Shown: positions 15,360-23,338 of the stretch, one piece after another
Layout of the letters: each line of letters starts with the position of its first letter
How positions within the stretch are numbered: the stretch's first letter is position 1
Source of the DNA: Lentisphaeria bacterium
Lineage (GTDB): Bacteria; Verrucomicrobiota; Lentisphaeria; Victivallales; UBA1829
Assembly (NCBI GenBank): GCA_017456495.1
Contig: JAFTJI010000113.1
Span: forward strand, 1 to 36,937
Direction of reading: 5' to 3'
Length of the DNA: 36,937 nt
The notes under the pieces: generated by a model
What the model was told of the DNA's origin: nothing
The model's database searches: none
The model's input: the letters and a program-made list of their open reading frames with translations, nothing else
Program-made: the position numbers and the translations under genes

Positions 15360-16781
15360 ATGAGCTTTGAATTTCCAAGATCTACGCCTGAAAAACAGGG
15401 AATCAATTCAAAATTACTGACCCGGATCATCGAACAGCTCTATCAGCTGGATTATATCAAAGGGTTCATCTTTTTGCGTCATGGCTCGATCATAGCAGAA
15501 GGGTATCAGAAGCCTTACTCCGGAGAAACAGCTCATGCACTCTGGTCTCTGAGCAAAAGTTTCACTTCCTGCGCAATCGGTTTTGTCCGGGAAGAAAAAC
15601 TTCTTGACCTCAATGATAAACTGATCTCTTTTTTCCCGGAATACCGTTCTTGTGTAACCGATGAAAAAATGCTTGATGTCACCTTGCAGGATCTGCTTAC
15701 CATGCGGAGCGGTCATGCAAACTGCGCTTATCCTTATGCAAAAGCCGACAGCGCAAATGACTGGGTTCGCGGCTTTTTGAGTTCGCCTCTGGAGCATGTT
15801 CCCGGAACATTCTTTGCTTATAATTCTCTGGCAACTTATATGCTGAGCGCAGTCATCCGCCGCGTGACCGGTTTGAACGTCAGAGAATATCTGATTCCCC
15901 GTCTTTTCGATCCGCTGGAAATCACCCCCGGACTCTGGGAGTGTTGTCCTGCCGGAACAAATTCAGGCGGTTTCGGATTTCATTTGAAGACCATGGACAT
16001 TGCGAAATTTGCCCAGCTTCTGCTCAACAAAGGGAAATGGAACGGGGTTCAGATCTTGCCGGAAGCCTATCTGGAAGAAGCTGTTTATCCTCATGCGGAC
16101 AATTCTATGAATGAGCATCCTGACTGGAAATGCGGTTACGGTTATCAATTCTGGCGATCCCGGTTCGGATTTCGCGGCGATGGAGCATGCGGACAGTATG
16201 CAATCGTTTTGCCGGAGGAAGATATTGCTATTGCAGTCAATGGGTCTCTGCCTGAAATGGGACGGATCCTGGATTTGCTCTGGGAAAAATTTCTGCCCGG
16301 AGTTCACTCTGCCGCACTGCCGGAAGATCCGGCTGCTGTTGCTGCGCTGGAAAAGCTCTGCTGTTCCGGAGAAATTCAGCCGCCTGCTGTTGAGAACAAG
16401 AAAGATCTGCCCGGTTATTCTTTCCGCTTCTACCCGAACTCTGTCGGGATCCAACGCGGAACGATTCAGTTTTTTCCGGAAAAATGTATTTTATCATTGG
16501 AAACAGCCCGTGGAACAGAAACGATCAATGCAGGTTTCGGAACCTTTGAAAACAGCAGGATCCGGCTTCAGGATTCCAGAGAACACGAAGTAACAGGATA
16601 TGCGTTCTGGAAGACGGAAGACTTGCTTGAAATAAACATTTTTCATCTTGACAGCACATTCCGGGATATTTGGAATATTACGTTCCAAAATGACACTCTT
16701 AAATTCAGATGGGAGACAAAATGTTCCTTGTTCCGTCCATTGCTCCCGCCCCTGAAAGTCATTGAATCCGGAAAACTGTGA
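15360..16781 (+). CDS. Serine hydrolase of the beta-lactamase/penicillin-binding fold (class C-like)
   Basis: The 473-residue protein is a PF00144-type serine hydrolase. The nucleophile motif SxxK is seen as SLSK in ALWSLSKSFTS (about residue 62). The second motif appears as FAYNSLATYML, a Tyr-containing YxN-like variant common in esterases of this fold. A C-terminal beta extension follows from about residue 340. There is no signal peptide. The family includes esterases, peptidases and lactamase-like enzymes, and in sugar loci it often removes ester groups. True beta-lactamase activity is unlikely. I prefer the ATG at 15360, with AGGGA eight bases upstream, over the in-frame ATG at 15330, which lacks a good site. 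Confidence 0.83.
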   Translation: MSFEFPRSTPEKQGINSKLLTRIIEQLYQLDYIKGFIFLRHGSIIAEGYQKPYSGETAHALWSLSKSFTSCAIGFVREEKLLDLNDKLISFFPEYRSCVTDEKMLDVTLQDLLTMRSGHANCAYPYAKADSANDWVRGFLSSPLEHVPGTFFAYNSLATYMLSAVIRRVTGLNVREYLIPRLFDPLEITPGLWECCPAGTNSGGFGFHLKTMDIAKFAQLLLNKGKWNGVQILPEAYLEEAVYPHADNSMNEHPDWKCGYGYQFWRSRFGFRGDGACGQYAIVLPEEDIAIAVNGSLPEMGRILDLLWEKFLPGVHSAALPEDPAAVAALEKLCCSGEIQPPAVENKKDLPGYSFRFYPNSVGIQRGTIQFFPEKCILSLETARGTETINAGFGTFENSRIRLQDSREHEVTGYAFWKTEDLLEINIFHLDSTFRDIWNITFQNDTLKFRWETKCSLFRPLLPPLKVIESGKL

Positions 16782-16869
16782 TCTTAACGAAACTGTATTT
16801 TCAAAATTTTCAGGTTTTCCAACACTCCCTTTGTTTTTTATACGGGATAGATTTCTTTTTCTTTTTTAC

Positions 16870-16898
16870 TTGAACTTTAGCTGATATGGTGTTATATT
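16870..16898 (+). promoter_or_regulatory. Promoter of the helicase operon
   Basis: TTGAAC (16870-16875) and TATATT (16893-16898) are 17 bases apart. Transcription would begin near 16905, upstream of the GTG at 16948, so the interrupted N-terminal extension of the helicase is transcribed. The rest of 16782-16947 is T-rich and holds no recognisable gene. Confidence 0.55.
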
Positions 16899-16947
16899 TC
16901 CCGGATATGACATCGAAAAATCAACAGACTCAAGGGAATAGAAAATC

Positions 16948-17040
16948 GTGCTGAAAAAAATCATTAACGGGATCCGGAATCTGTTCCGCTCCAAACCTGC
17001 TGCAGCTGAAACTCAGAAAAAACCGCAGAAGAAACAGTAG
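16948..17040 (+). other. Interrupted N-terminal extension of the DEAD-box helicase, ending in an in-frame amber codon
   Basis: From GTG at 16948 the frame reads VLKKIINGIRNLFRSKPAAA and on through a Lys/Gln-rich stretch to TAG at 17038-17040, codon 31. It is exactly in frame with the helicase downstream. The reading continues after the TAG as the same kind of Lys/Gln/Asn-rich sequence (KKQSRQQNPKQNRDRSNRPQ) right into the helicase. The codon before TAG is CAG and glutamine codons abound, so one C-to-T change of a CAG would explain it. AAGGGA lies about ten bases before the GTG. It could be a real upstream peptide, a read-through product, a strain mutation or a base-call error. Confidence 0.75.
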
Positions 17041-17157
17041 AAAAAACAGAGCAGACAGCAGAATCCGAAACAGAACAGGGATCGTTCCAATCGTCCGCAG
17101 AACCATGAAAAAAAGAACAATCCGCAGCCTAAAGAACGCAAGGTCCTGAACAAAAAA

Positions 17158-18468
17158 GTGACAATTCCGCCACCGCCGCCGATGCCGGAACTCATTGATA
17201 TCCCGGCAGAAGAGGGAAAAGTCAGATTTCAGGATCTGGCATTGGCAAAAGAGGTCATCGCAGGAACTCAGCAGCTGGGATTCCAGTATTGCAGCGTGAT
17301 CCAGGAAAAAGCTCTCCCTCACGCGCTGGAAGGACGGGATCTTGCCGCAAAGGCACAGACCGGAACCGGGAAAACTGCCGCGTTCCTTGCATCTTCCATG
17401 ACCCGGCTTTTACAGAAACCGAAAGAAAACCGCCGTCCGAAAACTTGCCGTGTACTGGTGTTGGAACCAACCCGCGAACTCGCTTTGCAGATCGAAAAAG
17501 ATGCCGAAGCCATCGGAAAATATACAGGGCTTTACTCCAAAGCGATTTTCGGCGGAATCGACTACAAAGAACAGAAAAATGCCATTGACATCCCGGTGGA
17601 TATCCTCGCCTGTACTCCCGGCAGAATGCTGGATTATGCCCGCAGCGGCGCGCTGGATCTTTCTGAAACAGAGATCCTCGTCATTGACGAAGCTGACCGT
17701 ATGCTTGACATGGGCTTCATCCCGGATGTGCGCCGGATCGTGGGAATGCTTCCCCCGGCGGGAAAACGGCAGACCATGCTGTTCAGTGCAACGCTTGAAC
17801 CGGAAATTCTGCGCTTAGCCGACCGCTGGCTGGTGGATCCGGTCTCTGTAGAAGCTGAACCGGAACATGTTGTGACAGATCTGATCGATCAGCGGTTTTA
17901 TGCTGTGCTCGGCTCCCAGAAGATCGCCATGCTGCTGTGGCTCTTGAAAAATGAACCCTATGACCGAATGATCATTTTCGGCAACTGGAAACACCGGAAT
18001 GCGGAATTGACTGAAGAACTCCGTTCCTATGGTGTGGAATGTGAGATGCTTTCCGGCGATATCCCGCAGAACAAACGGATCCGGATCCTTGATGCGTTCA
18101 AAGAAGGAAAATGCCGTGTTATTGTTGCGACAGACGTCGCGGCACGCGGGATCCATGTCGACGGGATCAGTCATGTGATCAACTTTGACTTGCCTGAACA
18201 GGCGGAAGATTACGTTCACCGGATCGGCAGAACAGGCAGAGCCGGAAAGAAAGGAACTGCGATCTCCTTTGTCTGTGAGTTCGGCGCGTTCAACCTGCCG
18301 GAAATCGAAAAATATGCGGAGATGGAAGTCAGGACCATCCAGCCGGAAGACGAGTGTTTTGTGCTTCCGGAACGCGTAAAATCCCTGAAAAATGTCCGGG
18401 AAGAATCGTCTCCGCGGAAAGGCGGACGTCACTCTTCCGGCGGCAGAAATCATCGCCGCAGATATTGA
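17158..18468 (+). CDS. DEAD-box ATP-dependent RNA helicase (RhlB/RhlE-like)
   Basis: The core has all the motifs in order: the Q motif with CSVIQEKALP, AQTGTGKT (about 66-73), PTRELALQ, TPGR, DEAD (about 176-179), SAT, RGIHVDG and HRIGRTGRAG. A basic Ser/Gly/Arg tail ends RNHRRRY. It unwinds short RNA duplexes, in roles such as ribosome assembly or RNA decay. The start used here, GTG at 17158, is only the first usable start codon after an in-frame TAG at 17038. It has a poor ribosome site (AAGG, 13 bases off), and basic low-complexity sequence runs through the TAG in the same frame. The natural protein therefore probably began at 16948. The SpoU methyltransferase gene follows ten bases after the stop, in keeping with an RNA-processing unit. 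Confidence 0.93.
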   Translation: MTIPPPPPMPELIDIPAEEGKVRFQDLALAKEVIAGTQQLGFQYCSVIQEKALPHALEGRDLAAKAQTGTGKTAAFLASSMTRLLQKPKENRRPKTCRVLVLEPTRELALQIEKDAEAIGKYTGLYSKAIFGGIDYKEQKNAIDIPVDILACTPGRMLDYARSGALDLSETEILVIDEADRMLDMGFIPDVRRIVGMLPPAGKRQTMLFSATLEPEILRLADRWLVDPVSVEAEPEHVVTDLIDQRFYAVLGSQKIAMLLWLLKNEPYDRMIIFGNWKHRNAELTEELRSYGVECEMLSGDIPQNKRIRILDAFKEGKCRVIVATDVAARGIHVDGISHVINFDLPEQAEDYVHRIGRTGRAGKKGTAISFVCEFGAFNLPEIEKYAEMEVRTIQPEDECFVLPERVKSLKNVREESSPRKGGRHSSGGRNHRRRY

Positions 18469-18478
18469 GAGAACGTCC

Positions 18479-18955
18479 ATGCCCCTTCCGAAGATCCATA
18501 TTGTCCTTGACCGTCTGCGGAGTGCCCATAATGTGGGAAATATCTTCCGTCTTGCGGATGCCGTGGGAGCGGTCGAGATCGTCTGCTGCGGTTATACAGC
18601 TGCGCCGCCCCATCCGAAACTGGAAAAAACCGCCATGGGAACAGATAAAACCGTTCCCTGCCGCTGGTTTCCTGACGGAGTTTCCGCTTTGCGCCAGTTG
18701 AAATCTGAGGGGTGTCTCTGTGTTGCTGTTGATACGGTGGACGGTGCGGAAGATGCCTGGGATTTTCAGATCCCGGAACAGGATATTGCATTGGTGTTCG
18801 GGAATGAGGCTCTGGGGATTTCAGAAGAAGCACTCGGCGCGTGTGAAAAATTTATTCAGCTGCCCATGTTCGGCGGAAAAAGTTCCATCAATGTGGGAAA
18901 TTGTGCGGCTGTTGTACTTTATTTGCTTGTAAGGAACGGAGAAAATCAGAGATGA
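18479..18955 (+). CDS. SpoU/TrmH-family RNA 2'-O-methyltransferase, short form
   Basis: The 158-residue protein is a bare SPOUT domain. Motif 1 is HNVGNIFRLADAVGA with the conserved Asn and Arg, motif 2 is LVFGNEALGIS with the catalytic-region Glu, and motif 3 is SSINVGNCAAVVLYLL, which forms the knot that binds S-adenosylmethionine. It has no N-terminal substrate-binding domain, a size like TrmL, but its sequence is nearer TrmH/RlmB, so tRNA or rRNA ribose methylation is likely while the site is unknown. The start at 18479 (GAGAG upstream) comes ten bases after the helicase. A longer in-frame start would overlap the helicase. Its stop overlaps the MFS start by four bases (ATGA). Confidence 0.88.
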   Translation: MPLPKIHIVLDRLRSAHNVGNIFRLADAVGAVEIVCCGYTAAPPHPKLEKTAMGTDKTVPCRWFPDGVSALRQLKSEGCLCVAVDTVDGAEDAWDFQIPEQDIALVFGNEALGISEEALGACEKFIQLPMFGGKSSINVGNCAAVVLYLLVRNGENQR

Positions 18956-20130
18956 GTCTGGAAAAAGGAGCCGGGAAACAGAGTTATCAGCTTGGTTTGC
19001 TGACATTTGTACATTTTCTTGCGGATTGTGCCAACAATGCTGTTCCGGGATTTCTTCCCGTTGCGATGGCATATTTCACCCTTGATCTCTCTTACGGTGT
19101 CGGTCTGCTGAGTGTCCTGGGGATCGGCTGCAATCTGCTTCAGATCCCGCTGTCAAAACTCGGGGGAAAATCCAGATCACCGGTCTGGATCATCACGGGA
19201 CTTATTCTTCTCGGCTGCTCCGGTCTGATCGGACTGCTGCCCCGGAGCACCCCCTTTATTGCGGTCTGCGGTTTGCTGCTTGTTGTATCTCTCGGGATCG
19301 CCATGGTGCACCCTGCCGGATTGCGTGGCGTTCAGGCGTTGGAAAAGCTGCCTGCCGGGATGACGACACCGATTTTTATGACAGGCGGATTTTTCGGAGC
19401 TGCACTTGCGCCTCTGCTGGCTGGCCTGGCGGTGGAACGCTTCGGCTTGAAAGGGCTGCTGTTTTTCTTTCCACTGACAGTTCTGGTAGCGTTCGGTATC
19501 TGGTTTTCGGGGATAAGATTGCAGACGGACGGGCAGAATCCGGCGCAGAAGGGGGAAGTTTTTTCTCCGTGGAATCTCTGGTCCCTGCTTGCCATTGCAA
19601 CATTTCTGAACTGCGGTTCTGCCTCGTTTACGGGCTTGGTTCCATACATGCTGAACAAGGAGCATGGATTTCCACTCTGGTACAGCGGTTTTGCGATCAT
19701 GCTGTTCGGCGGGGGCTCTTCCGCGATTTCGGTTTTGCTGGGAATGTATGCCTCCCGGAAACGGATCGACGGAACATTGCTGACTTCTCTGTTTTGCGGG
19801 ATCCCGTTTGCGATTCTGTTTTTCTGTTTTGCGGCATATAAATGGGCTCTGATCTTTTCTTTTGCCTGCGGAGCGTTATGTTCCTCTGTCTTTCCGATTT
19901 TTGTTGCGATGGCAAAGACCGGAAGCGGAAAATATTCTCTTGGTGTCCGGATGGGCTTGATGGTTGGCGGGACCTGGGGTGTCGCCGGACTTGTATTTCT
20001 GGGGGTTGGAATCCTGGCAGATCACTTCACCGCAAAGTCTGTTTTGATGATTGCGGTGCCTGTTTTCTATCTGTTATCGGGTATAACTGCAGTTTTTACA
20101 AGAAAAAGCGCAGAAAAAGTGCAAGATTGA
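18952..20130 (+). CDS. MFS transporter, fosmidomycin-resistance (Fsr)-like
   Basis: The 392-residue protein has about twelve hydrophobic segments. It begins with LGLLTFVHFLADCANNAVPG, like the first helix of Fsr-type transporters. It also carries SLGIAMVHPAGLRGVQAL, matching the conserved His-Pro-Ala segment of that group, in which the natural substrate is usually unknown. It is an inner-membrane transporter, probably an exporter. The start is set at 18952 (MSLEKGAG), coupled to the methyltransferase stop by ATGA overlap with AAGGA and GGAG upstream. The longer frame from a TTG at 18901 overlaps the methyltransferase and is rejected. Why it lies with RNA genes is unclear. Confidence 0.87.
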   Translation: MSLEKGAGKQSYQLGLLTFVHFLADCANNAVPGFLPVAMAYFTLDLSYGVGLLSVLGIGCNLLQIPLSKLGGKSRSPVWIITGLILLGCSGLIGLLPRSTPFIAVCGLLLVVSLGIAMVHPAGLRGVQALEKLPAGMTTPIFMTGGFFGAALAPLLAGLAVERFGLKGLLFFFPLTVLVAFGIWFSGIRLQTDGQNPAQKGEVFSPWNLWSLLAIATFLNCGSASFTGLVPYMLNKEHGFPLWYSGFAIMLFGGGSSAISVLLGMYASRKRIDGTLLTSLFCGIPFAILFFCFAAYKWALIFSFACGALCSSVFPIFVAMAKTGSGKYSLGVRMGLMVGGTWGVAGLVFLGVGILADHFTAKSVLMIAVPVFYLLSGITAVFTRKSAEKVQD

Positions 20131-20146
20131 TTTGAAAATATGGAAA

Positions 20147-20175
20147 TTGCGTTTATATTTCCTGAAATATACTAT
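20147..20175 (+). promoter_or_regulatory. Promoter of the TPR-dapF-dapA-U32 operon
   Basis: TTGCGT (20147-20152) and TACTAT (20170-20175) are separated by 17 bases. The start would fall near 20182, on or next to the AGGAG ribosome site at 20181-20185, giving a very short leader before the ATG at 20196. Confidence 0.6.
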
Positions 20176-20195
20176 ACTTAAGGAGAAAAAATATC

Positions 20196-20861
20196 ATGGC
20201 AGACAATGAAAAGAAAGTAAAGAATATCGAAGCACCGGAAGCTGGAGTTGCTCAGGAACTCGACAATTTTGAGCTGTGGGTGGTAGAAAACCGGAAAATG
20301 ATCGTTGTTGTATCTGCGATTCTTGTGATCGTGATCGCAACAGGGGTTTGTCTCTGGAAGTGGTATAAAGGTGCTGAAGACAGAAGCCGTGAAGCATTCG
20401 CAAAAGCAGTTTCTGTGGAGCAGATCGAAACTGCTCTGAAGAAATACGACAAAGGCCCTGCGGCTGCAGGAGCACGTCTCAGATTGGCAAAATTGTACAA
20501 TGATAAGAAAGAATATGCCAAGGCCGCGGCAGTTCTCGCTGATGTCGTGAAAGATCAGACAGTTGATGCCTACATCCGCGGTCGTGCGGAAGTGAATGCC
20601 GGCCGTTACTTTGAGCTTGCCAAAAATATTGCTGAAGCAGAAAAGGCATACAGTTCTGCAGCCAACAACGTTGCCTATCAGGAACCTGTCCGCGCAGAAG
20701 CTGCTTATCTTCTCGGCTGTCTTTATGCAGCAAAGAAAGATTATCCCAAAGCTCAGTCTGCGTTCAAACGTGCTGTCGTTTCCAAGCCGACCAGTCAGGC
20801 AACAATGTTCTGGAGCCAGCTTGCAACCCGCGCAATGGATCGTCTCCCGGCAGGAAAATAA
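20196..20861 (+). CDS. Membrane-anchored TPR protein (YfgM-like arrangement)
   Basis: In this 221-residue protein an N-terminal cytoplasmic stretch of about 28 residues is followed by one transmembrane helix (MIVVVSAILVIVIATGVCLW, about 35-54). The body is rich in Ala/Tyr/Lys and folds as TPR-like helix pairs, for example ARLRLAKLYNDKKEYAKAAA, AEAEKAYSSAANNVA and YLLGCLYAAKKDYPKAQSAF. This resembles the YfgM/ancillary SecYEG translocon TPR proteins, in which the repeats face the periplasm and bind partner proteins. The exact partner is not visible. It is the first gene after a good promoter with AGGAG, and the next gene begins four bases after its stop. Confidence 0.8.
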   Translation: MADNEKKVKNIEAPEAGVAQELDNFELWVVENRKMIVVVSAILVIVIATGVCLWKWYKGAEDRSREAFAKAVSVEQIETALKKYDKGPAAAGARLRLAKLYNDKKEYAKAAAVLADVVKDQTVDAYIRGRAEVNAGRYFELAKNIAEAEKAYSSAANNVAYQEPVRAEAAYLLGCLYAAKKDYPKAQSAFKRAVVSKPTSQATMFWSQLATRAMDRLPAGK

Positions 20862-20864
20862 TCC

Positions 20865-21626
20865 GTGTCAACGATCCTAACTCGCAAACAGGAATCTCTG
20901 ATCCGTTCTCTGGGGACCCGGCACGGGCGCCGCGAGAGCGGATTTTGTCTTGTAGAGGGGTTGCGTACTGCGCGCGAAGCGGTTATGCTGCGCCCGGATC
21001 TCGTGGAACTTTGTATTCTCCGGGAAGGTACTGCGTTCCCGGAAACAATAGAAGAAAAGACAGTTATTCTTCCTGAGAAACAATATGTAACTCTTTGCAG
21101 TACAGTGAACTCTCAGGGGGTGCTCCTTTTGTGCAGGGAACCGGGATTCCTTACCATGGAAACTCCTTTGAGTGATCCCTGGGTGCTTTTGCTTGACCGG
21201 GTGATGGATCCGGGGAATTTCGGGACGATCCTGCGTACAGCCAGAGCTGCCGGATTGCATGAACTCGTGGTGGTCAAAGGCGGGGTCGATCCTTTTGGAG
21301 AGAAAGCATTGCGTGCCGGAATGGGGGCTCAATTCGCCATGGGAATCCGGAAATTTGAGTCTCTGGATGATGCTGCTGAACATTTGAAAAAAATGGGAGT
21401 AAAAACCTTTTACCGGACAGAACCTGCCGGGGGAAACTCGATTTTCAAAGAAGACGGTCTGTTTGAGAAAAGTGCGATCATCCTCGGCAATGAAGCCAAC
21501 GGCGCAGATCCTCTGGACGGTTCCGTTCCGCTGGTGATTCCTATGCCGGGTTCTGCAGAATCGCTGAATGTTGCACAGGCAGGAACTGTTGTATTGTTTG
21601 AATATGTCAGAAGGGCAGGTTTTTAA
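20865..21626 (+). CDS. SpoU/TrmH-family RNA methyltransferase with N-terminal substrate-binding domain (RlmB-like)
   Basis: The 253-residue protein has an N-terminal L30e-like part (residues 1-100, SLGTRHGRRESGFCLVEG) typical of rRNA-binding RlmB/TsnR-like enzymes. The SPOUT domain follows: VMDPGNFGTILRTARAAG, IILGNEANGA, and PMPGSAESLNVAQAGTVVLF, the three SpoU motifs with conserved Asn, Arg, Glu and Ser/Asn. It should add a 2'-O-methyl group to rRNA ribose using S-adenosylmethionine; the position is not determinable. It starts with GTG four bases after the TPR gene, with AGGA upstream. Its TAA overlaps the dapF ATG by one base (TAATG). Confidence 0.9.
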   Translation: MSTILTRKQESLIRSLGTRHGRRESGFCLVEGLRTAREAVMLRPDLVELCILREGTAFPETIEEKTVILPEKQYVTLCSTVNSQGVLLLCREPGFLTMETPLSDPWVLLLDRVMDPGNFGTILRTARAAGLHELVVVKGGVDPFGEKALRAGMGAQFAMGIRKFESLDDAAEHLKKMGVKTFYRTEPAGGNSIFKEDGLFEKSAIILGNEANGADPLDGSVPLVIPMPGSAESLNVAQAGTVVLFEYVRRAGF

Positions 21627-22417
21627 TGAAATATTTTGAATTTGACAAAATGCATGGAGCAGGGAATGACTTTGTTGTCACCCACGATCCGGCATGCCCT
21701 TTGGATAAAGCCTCTGTTGCGCGGATCTGTGACAGAAAATTCGGTGTTGGCTCAGATGGACTGATCGTTCTATCCAGAGAGTCCGCGGGGATCCGTTTCC
21801 AGTTCTGGAACCCCGATGGCGCAAAGGCAGAAATGTGCGGAAACGGTTTGCGCTGTGCAATGGAATACTCTTGCAAACATGGCTTGACGGAAACGAGTGA
21901 TGCTGTTTTTCTGACAGATTCCGGTATTCTTTCGGCGGTTCGGCTTTCTCCCGGTTCCATCCGGATCCGGATGCCTCAAGCGGCTGAACCTGTGATGAAG
22001 TGCGTTAAAGGGTATAACACCTTCTTTCTGAAAGTCGGAGTTCCTCACGCTGTTGTTGAGGTTGAAGATATTGAAAATCTCAATGTGAAAAAAATCGGGA
22101 ACCTGCTGAGATATGCGGAAGAATTTGCACCGGAAGGGACCAATATCGACTTTGTGGAAGTGATAGATTCCGACCACTTGAAGATCCGGACTTATGAACG
22201 CGGTGTGGAGGACGAAACCCTTGCATGCGGCACCGGAGTGACCGCTTCAGCTGTTTTTTTGATGAAAAATATGGAAGGAAGCAAAAAAAAGTACATTTTT
22301 TGCAGGTCCGGTGACGAAATCACCGTTGAATTTCCGGAAAATGGTAATATTTTAAAAGAGATATATCTGACAGGACCGGCAGAAACGGTTTTCTCAGGAA
22401 CTTACAACATAACATAA
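21626..22417 (+). CDS. dapF: Diaminopimelate epimerase
   Basis: The enzyme converts LL- to meso-diaminopimelate in lysine and peptidoglycan synthesis, without a cofactor, using two cysteines. The 263-residue product shows the N-terminal signature KMHGAGNDFVV, the first catalytic Cys in AEMCGNGLRCAMEY (about residue 72) and the second in ETLACGTGVTASA (about residue 201), with the typical internal duplication. The length is close to the family's 270-280. It is cytoplasmic. It overlaps the methyltransferase stop by one base and precedes dapA by 19 bases, so two steps of the same pathway are cotranscribed. Confidence 0.97.
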   Translation: MKYFEFDKMHGAGNDFVVTHDPACPLDKASVARICDRKFGVGSDGLIVLSRESAGIRFQFWNPDGAKAEMCGNGLRCAMEYSCKHGLTETSDAVFLTDSGILSAVRLSPGSIRIRMPQAAEPVMKCVKGYNTFFLKVGVPHAVVEVEDIENLNVKKIGNLLRYAEEFAPEGTNIDFVEVIDSDHLKIRTYERGVEDETLACGTGVTASAVFLMKNMEGSKKKYIFCRSGDEITVEFPENGNILKEIYLTGPAETVFSGTYNIT

Positions 22418-22436
22418 TTTAACATAAGGTGCTACA

Positions 22437-23333
22437 ATGAAAATTCAGGGACTTTACACTGCGCTTGCAACTCCATTCTCACGGGGAGCTGTCGATTATG
22501 GAAAACTCCGTGATCTGGTGGAATTCCAGATCGCAGGCGGAGTTGACGGGATCGTTCCCGTCGGCACCTCCGGAGAATCCCCCACTCTCTCCATGCAGGA
22601 ACATGCAAAAGTCGTGGAAGAAGTTGTCAAAACTGCCAACGGCCGCTGCATTATCATGGCTGGAACAGGTGCAAATTCCACGGAAGAAGCGATCCATCTG
22701 ACCAAAGAAGCCAAAGAGATTGGAGCCGATTGCTCTCTTCAGGTCACTCCCTACTACAACAAACCGACACAGGAAGGGCTTTACCGTCACTTCTCCAAAG
22801 TCGCGGATGATTGCGGTCTCCCAATCGTGCTTTACAATGTTCCGGGGCGTGCCGGTGTGCCCATCGCGGCAAACACCATTGCCCGTCTTTCCAAGAATGC
22901 AAATATTGTTGCTGTCAAGGAAGCCGGCGGTAGTGTGGAACGGATCTCCGAGATCCTTTCTCTTTGCGATATCACCATTCTTTCCGGTGATGACAGCCTG
23001 ACTCTTCCCATGATGTCCGTCGGTGCAAAGGGGATCATCAGTGTTGCTTCCAACGTCTTCCCCGGCGAATTGAAAACAATGGTCGACCTCTGTCTGGAAG
23101 GAAAATTTACCGAAGCTCTTCCGCACCACCGCCGTTTCTACAAGCTGTTCAAGGATCTCTTTATCGAAACCAACCCGATCCCTGTCAAAGCAGCTATGGC
23201 AATGCGCGGCATGATCGAAGAAGAGTACCGTTTGCCGCTGTGCGAAATGTCAGCAGCCAACCGTGCTGTTCTTGAAGCCACCATGAAAGAATTTGCAGCG
23301 GCAAGCAATGTGCCGCTTAACGCCGGGATTTGA
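22437..23333 (+). CDS. dapA: 4-hydroxy-tetrahydrodipicolinate synthase
   Basis: The enzyme condenses pyruvate with aspartate semialdehyde, the first committed step to diaminopimelate and lysine. The 298-residue TIM barrel has PVGTSGESPTLS (pyruvate carboxylate site), YYNKPTQEGLYRHF, LYNVPGRAG with the catalytic Tyr (about 133), and VAVKEAGG, whose Lys161 should form the Schiff base. The length fits the family exactly. AAGGTG precedes the ATG. It lies between dapF and a SpeE-like gene that begins five bases after its stop. Confidence 0.97.
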   Translation: MKIQGLYTALATPFSRGAVDYGKLRDLVEFQIAGGVDGIVPVGTSGESPTLSMQEHAKVVEEVVKTANGRCIIMAGTGANSTEEAIHLTKEAKEIGADCSLQVTPYYNKPTQEGLYRHFSKVADDCGLPIVLYNVPGRAGVPIAANTIARLSKNANIVAVKEAGGSVERISEILSLCDITILSGDDSLTLPMMSVGAKGIISVASNVFPGELKTMVDLCLEGKFTEALPHHRRFYKLFKDLFIETNPIPVKAAMAMRGMIEEEYRLPLCEMSAANRAVLEATMKEFAAASNVPLNAGI

Positions 23334-23338
23334 ACTCT

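Noticed and set aside
16782..16947. Possible small RNA or tRNA between the serine hydrolase and helicase
   Set aside because: No cloverleaf or strong hairpin is visible; only a promoter can be supported.
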